Of a stretch of 64,000 bases of DNA, positions 16,977-26,826 are shown piece by piece. Origin of the DNA: Calditrichota bacterium. Lineage in GTDB: Bacteria > Electryoneota > RPQS01. The position numbers and the translations under genes were made by a program. The stretch is taken from assembly GCA_020637395.1 (NCBI GenBank), contig JACJWA010000001.1, forward strand, positions 1,364,001-1,428,000, in the 5' to 3' direction. Each line of letters opens with the position of its first letter. Within the stretch, counting starts at the first letter, position 1. The notes under the pieces are model-generated. The model had not been told where the DNA came from, did no database searches, and worked only from the letters and a program-made list of their open reading frames with translations.

Positions 16977-18420
16977 GCTTTCTGAGGCTGTCGGCGGCGA
17001 GTTGCGAAACTCGGACGGGACGGAGACAGCCAACAGGGTCGCCTACGATTCGCGACGTGTGCAGCCTGCCGACATCTTCGTTGCGATACCCGGCTTCAAG
17101 GAAGATGGAGCCCGTTTTGTAGCAGATGCTCTGTATCGAGGAGCTTCTGCTGTGATCTGTGAAAGCGAAGCTGCAGACAAGTTGTCCTCTCCTTGTATCG
17201 TAGTGGAGAATGCGCGAGCCGCGTTAGCAAGAGCTGCGTGGATGCTTGCAGGTTTTCCGCAGGAGCGTCTTGGGCTGATCGGTGTGACCGGAACAAACGG
17301 CAAGACGACCGTGACGTCAAACCTTGCGGAGTTGCTGAATCGCTGCGGAGTTCCCACGGGTGTTTGCGGCACATTGGGAATGCACTTTGGTTCTTTGAAA
17401 TTTGAGAGCGATAGAACTACGGCAGAAGCTCCCGAACTCGCGAGAGCGTTTTCTGAAATGCTGAACGCGGGTTGCAGTCGGGTGGCGCTTGAAGCGACGT
17501 CCATTGGCATTGATCTGCACAGATTGGATATGCTGCGATTTGACATCGCGGTGTTTACCAATCTTTCGCGCGATCACCTTGACTTTCACGGAAGTTGGGA
17601 GGCTTATCGCGATTCAAAACTCAAACTATTTGGTCCGGAGATGCTCAAGGGAACCGCGATCATCAACGCCGACGACGCGGAGTCAGGACACTTCATCAAG
17701 TGCGCTGGAAGCAACGCGCTGACTTACGGACTGGATTCGGATGCGATCTTCAGAGCGGAGGACGTTCGGTTTGGCACCTCGGGTACATCGTTCTCACTTT
17801 TCCACGAAGGCATGCGTCGTGAGGTTCGCACAGCCTTTATTGGGCGATTCAATGTCCACAACTCGCTTGCGGTTATTGCTTCCGCCTTCGCGCTTGGTGT
17901 GCCGCTTGATCAGATTCTGGAAGTCATTCGCGGCCTTCAGCCTGTGCGCGGACGCGCCGAACTGATTCAATCCTCCGCTCCGTTTGCAGTTATCGTGGAC
18001 TACGCGCATACACCTGATGCGCTGATCAAGATTCTGTCGTCGGTGCGCTCCATAGCCACGCGTAAACTCGTGGTTCTGATCGGAGCCGGAGGCGATCGCG
18101 ACAAAGGCAAGAGGCCTCTGATGGCACAAGCTGCGGAAGAACACAGCGACGAAGTCTACCTGACCTCTGACAATCCCCGCAGCGAAAACCCGAACGCGAT
18201 CCTTGACGATATGAAGGCAGGACTTGAACATCCGGAACGTGCGCGAATCGTTGTTAACCGCCGCGATGCTATTCTCGAATCCCTCAGTCGCGCTTCGGCC
18301 GGAGACGTGATTGTGATCGCGGGGAAAGGTCATGAGACCTACCAGGAGATTCAAGGCGTGAAGCTCGATTTCGATGACCGTGCCGTGGCGGAAGAGTGGC
18401 TTCGAGAGCACTCGTTCTGA
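16960..18420 (+). CDS. murE: UDP-MurNAc-tripeptide synthetase MurE (meso-diaminopimelate type)
   Basis: The 486-residue Mur ligase has P-loop GTNGKTT at residues 111-117, the central domain, and the C-terminal domain with DYAHTPDAL and GAGGDRDKGKRP. The DNPR motif (in LTSDNPRSENP) is the established marker for meso-diaminopimelate as the added amino acid, so the cell wall should be the A1gamma Gram-negative type. The ATG at 16960 lies within the last codons of ftsI and gives the usual N-terminal substrate domain (LLTELSEAVGG). Longer readings upstream only translate ftsI out of frame. Confidence 0.96.
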   Translation: MPLLTELSEAVGGELRNSDGTETANRVAYDSRRVQPADIFVAIPGFKEDGARFVADALYRGASAVICESEAADKLSSPCIVVENARAALARAAWMLAGFPQERLGLIGVTGTNGKTTVTSNLAELLNRCGVPTGVCGTLGMHFGSLKFESDRTTAEAPELARAFSEMLNAGCSRVALEATSIGIDLHRLDMLRFDIAVFTNLSRDHLDFHGSWEAYRDSKLKLFGPEMLKGTAIINADDAESGHFIKCAGSNALTYGLDSDAIFRAEDVRFGTSGTSFSLFHEGMRREVRTAFIGRFNVHNSLAVIASAFALGVPLDQILEVIRGLQPVRGRAELIQSSAPFAVIVDYAHTPDALIKILSSVRSIATRKLVVLIGAGGDRDKGKRPLMAQAAEEHSDEVYLTSDNPRSENPNAILDDMKAGLEHPERARIVVNRRDAILESLSRASAGDVIVIAGKGHETYQEIQGVKLDFDDRAVAEEWLREHSF

Positions 18421-18421
18421 G

Positions 18422-19798
18422 ATGAGCCGCCCCACTCTTGCCTGGCTGCGCGAGCTCTTTGGCCCACGCGATTCGACGGACACGAATGACTCTGCTCCGC
18501 TCAAAGTCTCCATTGACACACGCACGCTCGAAGTCGGCGACACGTTTTGGGCGCTTCATGGTGCGCGGGATGGACATGACTTCGTTCAACACGCTCTTTC
18601 CAGCGGTGCACGCGCTGCAGTGGTCACCAGAAAGTTTCCGGAACTTGAACCGGCCATGCAACGCAAGCTGATTCGAGTGGACGACACGATGAAGGCTCTG
18701 ACTCTTGCCGCAACAAAGTGGCGAGCCGCCATAAAGAGCAGTGTGCTCGGAATCACTGGATCAGTCGGCAAGACAACCACAAAGGATTTTGTCCGTGCCG
18801 CGCTAAGCGAACAGAAAACAGTCGGCGCAACCGTCGGAAACTTCAACAATGAGATTGGTGTTCCACTAACACTTCTAAGCACTGACAGTCTGACGGACGT
18901 TTTAGTTTGCGAAATGGGCGCCGCTCGCACAGGCGATATTGATCACCTTTGCAAGATTGCCAAACCTGACAGCGGTATCATCACTTCGATAGCCTTCGCG
19001 CACCTTGAGTCGTTTGACTCGATTGAGAATGTGCAGTCTGCAAAAGGTGAGTTGTTTCGATACGTCGCAGAGCAAGGAACGGCATTCGTGCCGCTAAATG
19101 ACGCAAGATGCGTGGCCGCCAGCGGCGTTTGCAAGCATCGAATAGGATACGGATTCGAACCACGCGGCAGCAACTGGGAGAGTGACTATGTCCAGGGTGA
19201 AGATCTCCAATTTGATGACTCCGGTCAAGCAAGATTCGTTGTTCAAGGTGAGCCTGTCTCGCTTGGCGTGCCCGGCCGCCCTGCAGCTCAAGCCGCACTT
19301 GCCGCTATGAGCGTAGCCATGCACCACGGACTCACAGCGTCAACCGCCGCTCGAGGAGTCGCCCGCGCCGTACCGACTGCGGGTCGAGCAAGTCTGCACA
19401 AGTTCGGTTCTTTGACCGTACTGGACGACAGCTACAATGCGAATCCGTCCAGCATGAGATCCGCGCTGGAAACACTTTCTCTTCGTCAAGCCGCGCGCAG
19501 GGTTGCCATTCTTGGAGACATGCTTGAGCTGGGCGAGTTTTCCGACGAAGCACATCGTGAGATTATCGGCGAGCTTGACCGTGCAGGTGTTGCCGTTGCC
19601 GTACTGGTCGGACCGAGGTTCTCGCATGTGGCTGCTTCAAGCTTCACGCGGGCAAGACTGCTCATCTATCCTTCAGTAGAAGAGGCCCTTCCCTCCCTGC
19701 CTCAACTCATCGCACCGAATGATCTCGTCTTGGTCAAAGCGTCGCGCGGTATGGCGCTTGACCGGGCCGTCAAGAAACTCGAAGAACATTATTCCTGA
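18422..19798 (+). CDS. murF: UDP-MurNAc-pentapeptide synthetase MurF
   Basis: The 458-residue ligase has P-loop GSVGKTT at 113-119, the NFNNEIGVPLTLL segment typical of MurF, and the C-terminal DDSYNANPSSM motif followed by RVAILGDMLELG. It adds D-Ala-D-Ala to the UDP-MurNAc-tripeptide. The ATG at 18422 stands one base after the murE stop. The stop TGA shares its last base with the mraY start. No ddl gene is present in the cluster to supply D-Ala-D-Ala. Confidence 0.96.
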   Translation: MSRPTLAWLRELFGPRDSTDTNDSAPLKVSIDTRTLEVGDTFWALHGARDGHDFVQHALSSGARAAVVTRKFPELEPAMQRKLIRVDDTMKALTLAATKWRAAIKSSVLGITGSVGKTTTKDFVRAALSEQKTVGATVGNFNNEIGVPLTLLSTDSLTDVLVCEMGAARTGDIDHLCKIAKPDSGIITSIAFAHLESFDSIENVQSAKGELFRYVAEQGTAFVPLNDARCVAASGVCKHRIGYGFEPRGSNWESDYVQGEDLQFDDSGQARFVVQGEPVSLGVPGRPAAQAALAAMSVAMHHGLTASTAARGVARAVPTAGRASLHKFGSLTVLDDSYNANPSSMRSALETLSLRQAARRVAILGDMLELGEFSDEAHREIIGELDRAGVAVAVLVGPRFSHVAASSFTRARLLIYPSVEEALPSLPQLIAPNDLVLVKASRGMALDRAVKKLEEHYS

Positions 19799-20916
19799 TG
19801 TTGTACCACCTGCTGGTTCCATTGCGTGATCACTTGATCGGGGCGAACCTGTTTCGCTACTTGACATTTCGTTCCGCATTGGCCGCTGTGTTGGGACTCG
19901 TGCTTTCGTTTGTGTTCGGCCCGTGGCTGATTCGCAAACTCAAGGAACATCAGATTGGCGAAGAGATTCGCACTGACGGACCGCAGACGCATTTGAGCAA
20001 GAAGGGCACGCCCACGATGGGCGGGCTCATGATCCTCTTCTGCGTTGCTGTTCCGACTCTTCTGCTGGCGAATCTCACGAATTTCTATGTTCTGCTTACG
20101 CTGCTGTCATTTCTCTGGATGGGAGCGATTGGGTTTTACGATGACTATCTGAAAGTTGTCAAGAAGAAGAAAGCCGGTCTGGTCGCCCGCTCAAAACTGA
20201 TCGGCCAAGTCGGTCTCAGCCTTATCATTGGTCTGTTTCTGCTGAACTACTCTCACCTCTTCGGACAGAACTTTCATCATCACGTCACTCAGACTACGCT
20301 CCCGTTTGTGAAACAAGCCATGCTTGATTTCGGGTGGCTTTTCCCGGTCATGGTGGTTATCGTGATCACAGGAACATCCAACGGAGTGAATCTTACGGAC
20401 GGCTTGGACGGTCTTGCCATCGGAGTGACTTCTATTTCGGCGGCGGCGTTCGCGGTCATGTGCTATGTCACGGGAAATGTCAGGTTCTCTGAGTACTTAA
20501 ACATCATCTATCTCGACGGAGCTGGCGAGCTGACCATCTTCTGCTCGGCGCTGCTTGGAGCTGGACTCGGATTTCTTTGGTACAACGGCTTTCCCGCTTC
20601 GGTCTTCATGGGAGACACTGGAGCTCTTGCTCTTGGTGGCGCGCTCGGAACACTCGCGGTCTTGATCAAGAAAGAATTCTTTCTGCTTGTCATCGGCGGA
20701 ATTTTCGTGGCTGAAGCGCTCAGTGTCATGATGCAACGCGGCTACTTCAAATACACCAAACGAAGATACGGCGAGGGACGACGTATCTTTAGAATGGCGC
20801 CCTTGCACCATCACTTCGAACAACTTGGTTGGCATGAATCGAAAGTTGTTGTTCGGTTCTGGGTGGTGCAAGTACTCCTGGTTCTGATCAGCTTGACCAT
20901 GTTTAAGGTGCGCTGA
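19798..20916 (+). CDS. mraY: Phospho-MurNAc-pentapeptide transferase MraY
   Basis: This 372-residue membrane enzyme has about ten helices. Motifs include KKGTPTMGGLMI, the DDYLKV cluster with catalytic aspartates, NLTDGLDGLAIG, FMGDTGALALGG, and a C-terminal MAPLHHHFEQLGWHE. It transfers phospho-MurNAc-pentapeptide to undecaprenyl phosphate to make lipid I. Length and motif order are normal. It overlaps murF and murD by one base each. Confidence 0.97.
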   Translation: MLYHLLVPLRDHLIGANLFRYLTFRSALAAVLGLVLSFVFGPWLIRKLKEHQIGEEIRTDGPQTHLSKKGTPTMGGLMILFCVAVPTLLLANLTNFYVLLTLLSFLWMGAIGFYDDYLKVVKKKKAGLVARSKLIGQVGLSLIIGLFLLNYSHLFGQNFHHHVTQTTLPFVKQAMLDFGWLFPVMVVIVITGTSNGVNLTDGLDGLAIGVTSISAAAFAVMCYVTGNVRFSEYLNIIYLDGAGELTIFCSALLGAGLGFLWYNGFPASVFMGDTGALALGGALGTLAVLIKKEFFLLVIGGIFVAEALSVMMQRGYFKYTKRRYGEGRRIFRMAPLHHHFEQLGWHESKVVVRFWVVQVLLVLISLTMFKVR

Positions 20917-22265
20917 TGCCGGAGAACTTCAGTGGGCGGCGTGTCGGGATTCTGGGAATGGGACGAAGCGGAATTGGCGCAGCGAGACTTGTCAAACGGC
21001 TCGGCGGGAATGCGCTAATTTCGGATCGGAAGGACCGGAGACTACTTACGCACGCACTCGACCAGTTGGAAGCCGGCGGAATCGAGGTCGAGTGCGGAAC
21101 GCATGAGCGGCTCTTTGGTGAAGACTTCGATATCGTCATCCTTTCTCCGGGAGCAGTTCTTCCCGCAGCGGCCGAGGCAGCGTTTGCTGACAGGAGCATC
21201 CCGCTTTGGTCAGAGCTCGAACTCGCAAGCCGCTGCTGCGAGTGCCCGTGGATCGGAGTGACAGGCAGCAATGGGAAAACCACTACGGTTACGTTGCTGA
21301 CCGAAATCCTGAATCAGGCGGGATTGCGCGCTAAGTCCGCCGGCAATATCGGATCGGCATGGAGCGAACATCTGCCGGAAACTGACGTGGATGTTTTTGT
21401 CATTGAGGTTTCCAGTTTTCAAATGGAACACTCTTCGACACTACGGCCTAAAGTCGGTGTCATTCTGAATGTTCTTGAGAATCACCTGGATCGTCATGGT
21501 ACCATGGAAATCTACGGTGCTCTGAAGCTCAAGCTGCTCGAGAATCAGCAGTCAAGCGACTTCGCCGTTCTAAACGCCGATGACCGGTTTCTGGCGGCAA
21601 ATGCGAGCGGAATAGAGTCCCGAAAAATGTACTTCGGATTCGGCGACTCCTGCGACTGGATTGTTCGAGACAAGTCGCTCTGGTCCAAGGAGCATGGAAC
21701 GGACATTCCGACTCTCGAATCGAACGAATGGGATCTGCTCGGAACACACAACTTGCTGAATGCCGCAGCTGCCGCCTGCGCGGCGACCAGCTTCGGTGTT
21801 TCAACAGGCCACATTCGCGACTCCCTGCTCAGAGCGAGGCCCGTGGAACATCGCATTGAGTTGGTTTGCCGCCATGAAGGCGTTCTCTATGTCAACGACT
21901 CGAAGAGCACCAACCTTACTGCGACGCTCACCGCGCTGAATGCCTTGGAAGGAAAAGTAGTCCTGCTTTTCGGAGGAAGACCCAAACTTGAGTCGTTCTC
22001 AATGTTGTCTAAGCTCCTTCACTCAAAGATTTCGACCTTGATCACTTTCGGAGAGGCCCGTGCCAAGGTGCGGCAGGAGGTCGGAGAAAGCGAAAATGTT
22101 TGTTATGTTGCGGGACTCGCGGAAGCGCTGAACACTGCGCGACAGCATACGACGCCAGGCACGACGATACTGCTTTCGCCCGGCTGTGCCTCTTTTGACC
22201 AGTATGATAATTACGAAGAACGCGGAAAGCACTTCAAGTCGCTCGTTCACGCGCTTCACGCCTAA
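20916..22265 (+). CDS. murD: UDP-MurNAc-L-alanine--D-glutamate ligase MurD
   Basis: The 449-residue ligase has an N-terminal Rossmann-like domain (GILGMGRSGIGAARL), P-loop GSNGKTT at 117-123, the ENHLDRHG motif, NDSKSTN, and a C-terminal LLSPGCASFDQYDNYEERG, which is the MurD hallmark. It adds D-glutamate to UDP-MurNAc-L-Ala. The start overlaps the mraY stop. The next gene, ftsW, begins 16 bases after the stop. Confidence 0.96.
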   Translation: MPENFSGRRVGILGMGRSGIGAARLVKRLGGNALISDRKDRRLLTHALDQLEAGGIEVECGTHERLFGEDFDIVILSPGAVLPAAAEAAFADRSIPLWSELELASRCCECPWIGVTGSNGKTTTVTLLTEILNQAGLRAKSAGNIGSAWSEHLPETDVDVFVIEVSSFQMEHSSTLRPKVGVILNVLENHLDRHGTMEIYGALKLKLLENQQSSDFAVLNADDRFLAANASGIESRKMYFGFGDSCDWIVRDKSLWSKEHGTDIPTLESNEWDLLGTHNLLNAAAAACAATSFGVSTGHIRDSLLRARPVEHRIELVCRHEGVLYVNDSKSTNLTATLTALNALEGKVVLLFGGRPKLESFSMLSKLLHSKISTLITFGEARAKVRQEVGESENVCYVAGLAEALNTARQHTTPGTTILLSPGCASFDQYDNYEERGKHFKSLVHALHA

Positions 22266-22281
22266 CACCTCCGGAATCACT

Positions 22282-23442
22282 GTGCCACACCCGTTGGAAA
22301 AAGCAAGACAGAATCTCGACTATCCGCTGCTCGTTGCGGTCGTTTCTTTGTGCATTGCGGGCATTATCTTCGTATTCACTTCCTCCGCCGCACATGCGTG
22401 GCAGACGGCCAGTGGACAGTCCATGTCCTTTCTGACCAACCATCTTCAGCGGCTGTTTACCGGCATTCTTGCGCTCGTTTTCTTCTATCATCTGAAGTAT
22501 CAGTATCTGCAGCGTTTCGCGAAAGCTGCGCTGATTGCAGGAGTTGTCGCATTAATCGCCGTGCTTTTTCTCCCGCAGTTGCATGGAACTTCCGCAAAGC
22601 GGTGGCTCATGCTATTCGGATTGAGTATTCAGCCAGCTGAGATTGCCAAGTACGCGCTCATTCTTTATGCCGCCAGGCGACTGACCGAGATCGAGGAGTC
22701 TTCGTTCCCTTCGGAACGCACACAAAAGTTTAATGCACTGCTCGTCGTGTCCTCAATTGTGCTTCTGTTGGTCATTTTGGAGCCGAATCTTTCCATGGTT
22801 CTGCTCACGTCCGCATCCCTCTTTGTCATGTTTTTCCTGTTCGGCCTGGAGTGGAAGAAGATCGCACTCATCGCGGCAACAGGAAGCGTCGGTGTGATCG
22901 CGGTGGCCTTGATCAAGCCTTACATGATGGCCAGAGTGAGTGCCTTTGCCGCCGGCATTACGGACCCCCTTGCGCTAAGCTATCACGTACGCCAATCGCT
23001 GATCGCCGTTGGTCAAGGCGGACTGTTTGGTTTGGGGCTTGGCCAATCCACCCAAAAGCACTTCTACTTGCCCGAGCCGTACAACGATTCAATCTTTAGC
23101 ATTATTGGTGAGGAAACAGGTCTTCTGGGATCTGTTCTGATCCTCTTTGCTTTCGCGGTGCTGGCCGTCAGGGGTTGGAGAATCGCCATGCACGCGACGG
23201 ATCGTTTCTCATATTTTCTTGCGGCGGGCATTACCACATCACTCATATGTTCCTTTGTGGTCAATGTCGGAGTAAACCTGGCATTGCTGCCGGCGACCGG
23301 ACAGCCGCTGCCTTTCGTCAGTTATGGCGGTTCTTCTTTGGTGATGTCGCTTGCCGCAATTGGAATTCTGCTGAACATGGCAAAACAGCAAAACAAATCT
23401 GCGCCATGGCAGGGAGTTGTCCGCACTCCTTCGTTCGTTTAG
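22282..23442 (+). CDS. ftsW: Peptidoglycan glycosyltransferase FtsW (SEDS family)
   Basis: Read from GTG 22282, the protein has 386 residues and about ten membrane helices. SEDS signatures are HGTSAKRWLMLFG, IQPAEIAKYALILY, EPNLSMVLL, the extracellular loop with GLGQSTQKHFYLPEPYNDSIFSIIGEETG, and LPFVSYGGSSLV. It polymerises lipid II at the septum with FtsI. Position between murD and murG makes FtsW rather than RodA. An upstream ATG at 22186 would overlap murD out of frame and adds a non-conserved basic stretch, so GTG is preferred. Confidence 0.94.
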   Translation: MPHPLEKARQNLDYPLLVAVVSLCIAGIIFVFTSSAAHAWQTASGQSMSFLTNHLQRLFTGILALVFFYHLKYQYLQRFAKAALIAGVVALIAVLFLPQLHGTSAKRWLMLFGLSIQPAEIAKYALILYAARRLTEIEESSFPSERTQKFNALLVVSSIVLLLVILEPNLSMVLLTSASLFVMFFLFGLEWKKIALIAATGSVGVIAVALIKPYMMARVSAFAAGITDPLALSYHVRQSLIAVGQGGLFGLGLGQSTQKHFYLPEPYNDSIFSIIGEETGLLGSVLILFAFAVLAVRGWRIAMHATDRFSYFLAAGITTSLICSFVVNVGVNLALLPATGQPLPFVSYGGSSLVMSLAAIGILLNMAKQQNKSAPWQGVVRTPSFV

Positions 23443-24534
23443 ATGAAGATTCTGCTTACAGGCGGCGGAACCGGTGGACACGTTTACCCGGCTCTGGCCA
23501 TTGCAGAAGCAATTCTTGAACTGGAACCTCGCGCTCAACTATGCTATGTCGGCAAAGCAAACAGCTTTGAGTCGAAAGCGGTCAGTAGAACTTCAATAGA
23601 GTTCCGAACGATCTCTGCAGGTGGAATAGTTGGCAAGAGTGCAACCGCAAAAGTCAGGAATCTCATGGCGGTCGCTCAGGGAGTGATTCAGGCGTTCGGG
23701 CATTTACGTTCTTTCGCACCAGATGTCATTGTCGGAACCGGTGGATACGTGATGGCGCCCGTTCTACTTGCGGCAAAGTTGCGTCGCACACCATATGTGT
23801 TGCAAGAGCAGAATTCATTCCCCGGACTTACGACAAGATCGTTTGCAGGTGGTGCGCGGTGTGTTTGTCTTGGAAGTGCGGATGCGGCGCGGCATCTGCC
23901 GAACGCACGGACTATCGTTACGGGAAACCCGGTGCGCCGCTCTCTGATTGAAGCTTCTCGAAAAGCAGTGTTGGTTCCTGCTATCAATAGTGGTCATAGT
24001 TTGCTCGTCGTAGGTGGGTCGCTTGGCGCGCGATCTATCAACCGTGCCGTTGCGGAAGGACTGGACTCTCTTGCAGAGATTTCGAACCTCACGTGGCAAT
24101 ACGGACGTAGCGGACTACCGGAAGTACTTTCAAATGACCTGTTCGCGACACTTTCGAACCAAGGCGTTTTGAGTGCAAGCGAGTTCATTGATGACATGCA
24201 CTTGAAGTACGCGGCCGCTGATCTTGTGGTATGCCGCGCTGGTGCGCTAACGCTTGCGGAGCTTGCTCTGTTTGGTTTGCCCGCAGTACTCATCCCGTTT
24301 CCGCATGCCGCACATCAACATCAGCTCAGCAATGCGCGCGCGGTGGAAGCAGCCGGAGCTGCTGCCGTTCTTCTCGATGCAGAGCTTACCGGCAAGCGCC
24401 TGTGCGAGACGGTGAAAAGCCTTCTTGAGGATCGAGATAGATTGCAACAGATGTCGCTTGCGATGCGCGCACTCGGAGCGCCAAACGCCGCGTTGGATGT
24501 CGCGCGAACTGCAATTGAATGCATACGGATATGA
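23443..24534 (+). CDS. murG: Lipid II synthase MurG
   Basis: The 363-residue GT-B glycosyltransferase has the glycine loop GGGTGGH at residues 7-13, HVYPALAIAE, a second loop VVGGSLGARSINRAV, and the UDP-GlcNAc-binding CRAGALTLAELALFGLPAVLIPFPHAAHQHQ region near residue 270. It adds GlcNAc to lipid I at the inner face of the membrane. The ATG follows the ftsW stop directly and the gene overlaps murC by 4 bases. Confidence 0.96.
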   Translation: MKILLTGGGTGGHVYPALAIAEAILELEPRAQLCYVGKANSFESKAVSRTSIEFRTISAGGIVGKSATAKVRNLMAVAQGVIQAFGHLRSFAPDVIVGTGGYVMAPVLLAAKLRRTPYVLQEQNSFPGLTTRSFAGGARCVCLGSADAARHLPNARTIVTGNPVRRSLIEASRKAVLVPAINSGHSLLVVGGSLGARSINRAVAEGLDSLAEISNLTWQYGRSGLPEVLSNDLFATLSNQGVLSASEFIDDMHLKYAAADLVVCRAGALTLAELALFGLPAVLIPFPHAAHQHQLSNARAVEAAGAAAVLLDAELTGKRLCETVKSLLEDRDRLQQMSLAMRALGAPNAALDVARTAIECIRI

Positions 24535-25913
24535 ACCACTCACAGGCTTTCAGGCACGTCAAACGGATTCACATGGTCGGCATCGGCGGTGCGGGAATGT
24601 GCGGCATTGCAGAGGTTCTTTGCGCGATGGGATTTGAAGTCTCAGGCTCAGATCTTAGTCACTCTGATGCCACCGACAGGCTTGAAAGCTTCGGTATTCG
24701 TATCTCGTATGAGCACAGTGCGGTGAACGCCGAGCACTCGGATGTCGTGGTCTTCTCTTCCGCCGTCCGGCCTGAGAACCCGGAAGTCAGATACGCGCGC
24801 GAGAATCGCATTCCGACTATTCCGCGCAGCGAAATGCTTGCGGAATTGATGCGCCTCAAGAGCGGCATCGCAGTTTCCGGTACGCACGGCAAGACCACGA
24901 CCACCTCCATGATCGGCGCGATTCTCTCTAACGCCAATCTTGATCCAACGATCATCGTTGGTGGAAAGGTTCGCGCACTTGGTACAGGGGCCGCAACGGG
25001 GCGAGGAACCTACTTGGTCGCAGAAGCGGATGAGTTTGACCGCTCTTTCTTAAAGCTCTCCCCCACTCTTGCCGTGATCACCACCGTGGAAGCCGAGCAT
25101 CTCGATACGTATCTTGATCTTGAAAGCATCAAGGACGCTTTCGTGGAGTTCGCGAACAAGGTTCCGTTTTATGGATTGGTTGTCGCGTGTCTGGATGACC
25201 ATCACACGCGAGATATTCTGCCGCGCATCAAACGGCCAACGATTACTTATGGTCGTGCTGCTGAAGCGGACTTCAGGATTGTCTCTGAATCGTACAGCGG
25301 AATGACCTGCACGTTCAGTCTGCGTACACCCGAGGGCGAGCAGGTTGATCTTCGGATTGCGGTGCCCGGGCAACACAACGTCTTGAATGCAACTGCCGCG
25401 ACTGTGATTGCAATCGAGGCAGGAGTTTCGATTTCGGCTATTCGCACGGCACTCGAGTCTTTCGAAGGCGTGCACCGGCGTTTCGAGCGGAAAGGCACTT
25501 GCAACGGCGCACTTGTTTTCGATGACTACGCGCATCATCCGACCGAGGTGCGCGTCACCTTAGAGGCCGCGCGCCAGTGCTGGCCCGAACGGAGATTGAT
25601 CGCGGTGTTTCAGCCCCATCTCTACTCCAGGACTCGCGACTTCGCACTGGAATTCGCAGAGTCTTTGGCAATTGCGGACAAAGTGATTCTCCTGCCCGTT
25701 TATGCGTCGCGAGAGCAAGTCATTCCCGATGTAAGTTCCGAGTTGATTGCTGAGCCGCTGCGGCGTGCTGGAGTGGATACTGTTCTTATTGAAGAGACTC
25801 CGGTGGATGTTTCCGATTTGCGCGCAGTCTTTTCACCGGACGATGTTGCACTGTTCATGGGCGCGGGTTCGATCACCTCTCTTTCGGCGCAGATTGCCGA
25901 TTCCAATGATTGA
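24531..25913 (+). CDS. murC: UDP-MurNAc--L-alanine ligase MurC
   Basis: From the ATG at 24531 the protein has 460 residues. Motifs are IHMVGIGGAGMCGIAEVL at the N-terminus, P-loop GTHGKTT at 117-123, VAEADEFDRSFL, EAEHLDTY, FDDYAHHPTEV and FQPHLYSRTRDF. It starts the peptide stem by adding L-alanine. The start forms an ATGA overlap with the murG stop; a slightly longer reading from 24519 is possible. Its 3' end overlaps murB by 8 bases. Confidence 0.96.
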   Translation: MNHSQAFRHVKRIHMVGIGGAGMCGIAEVLCAMGFEVSGSDLSHSDATDRLESFGIRISYEHSAVNAEHSDVVVFSSAVRPENPEVRYARENRIPTIPRSEMLAELMRLKSGIAVSGTHGKTTTTSMIGAILSNANLDPTIIVGGKVRALGTGAATGRGTYLVAEADEFDRSFLKLSPTLAVITTVEAEHLDTYLDLESIKDAFVEFANKVPFYGLVVACLDDHHTRDILPRIKRPTITYGRAAEADFRIVSESYSGMTCTFSLRTPEGEQVDLRIAVPGQHNVLNATAATVIAIEAGVSISAIRTALESFEGVHRRFERKGTCNGALVFDDYAHHPTEVRVTLEAARQCWPERRLIAVFQPHLYSRTRDFALEFAESLAIADKVILLPVYASREQVIPDVSSELIAEPLRRAGVDTVLIEETPVDVSDLRAVFSPDDVALFMGAGSITSLSAQIADSND

Positions 25914-26826
25914 CATCGCTGGTGTGATCGCCGCTCACGCTCCCTGTGAGTTGCGTGCCGACGCACCGCTTGCGCCTTTGACCACTTTTCGTGTCGGCGG
26001 TCCTGCAAAGGTACTTGCGGAGCCGAAGACAAGCAAGGAACTGATCGGCCTGCTTGAGCTGATCCGGGCGAATGGGATCCCCTACTTCCTGCTTGGACTT
26101 GGTTCCAACCTGCTCGTGTCTGACACCGGGTTTGATGGCGTGGTCATTCGCCTTCGCGGAGAACTTGCAAGCATTCGCATGGATCGCGGCGATTGCGTTG
26201 CGGGACCCGGAGCACGTTTGTTTGCATTGACCACATTCGCCGCTGAGAATTCGCTCTCGGGAATAGAGCCTCTTTCCGGAATTCCCGGATCGGTAGGTGG
26301 CGGTCTTTGGATGAACGCCGGCGCTTACGGGGGTGAGATTTCTGATACATTCGTGGAAGCCGATGTTCTGACGAAATCGCTCAGGCAAGAGAGACTCACG
26401 AATTCACAGATTTCCTTTGGTTATAGAAGTGCTCCCGAGCTCAAAGACATGATCGTGCTCGAAAGCAGGTATCGCCTGAAGCAAGGCGATCAAAGCAGCA
26501 TCTACGGTGAGATGCGGAGAGTTTGGCGGCTACGCAAAGAGAAACAACCGATCGAATTCCCAAGTGCGGGTTCGATTTTCAAGCGACCGCCTAATGACTT
26601 TGCCGGACGCTTGATAGAAGCCACAGGTTGCAAAGGGCTGCGCGTCGGCGGAGCAATCGTTTCCGAGAAGCATGCTGGAATCTTTGTCAATGACCGCCGC
26701 GCTTCAGCGCTGGACATCGCTACTCTGATTCGTGAAGTTCGTCGGCGAATCAAAAAACAATTCGGAATCCTACTAGAAACAGAGATCCTCCCCGTTGGCT
26801 ACGACTCTGACCCCTTTGCAGTCTAA
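25906..26826 (+). CDS. murB: UDP-N-acetylenolpyruvoylglucosamine reductase MurB
   Basis: The 306-residue flavoprotein has the FAD-binding LLGLGSNLLVSDTGFDG segment, GIPGSVGGGLWMNAGAYGGE, FGYRSAPEL, and the catalytic serine region PSAGSIFKRP. SEKHAGIFVN holds a further conserved glutamate. It reduces enolpyruvyl-UDP-GlcNAc to UDP-MurNAc. The start ATG 25906 lies inside the end of murC. Having murB in the dcw cluster between murC and ftsQ is common outside enterobacteria. Its 3' end overlaps ftsQ by 32 bases. Confidence 0.95.
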   Translation: MIDIAGVIAAHAPCELRADAPLAPLTTFRVGGPAKVLAEPKTSKELIGLLELIRANGIPYFLLGLGSNLLVSDTGFDGVVIRLRGELASIRMDRGDCVAGPGARLFALTTFAAENSLSGIEPLSGIPGSVGGGLWMNAGAYGGEISDTFVEADVLTKSLRQERLTNSQISFGYRSAPELKDMIVLESRYRLKQGDQSSIYGEMRRVWRLRKEKQPIEFPSAGSIFKRPPNDFAGRLIEATGCKGLRVGGAIVSEKHAGIFVNDRRASALDIATLIREVRRRIKKQFGILLETEILPVGYDSDPFAV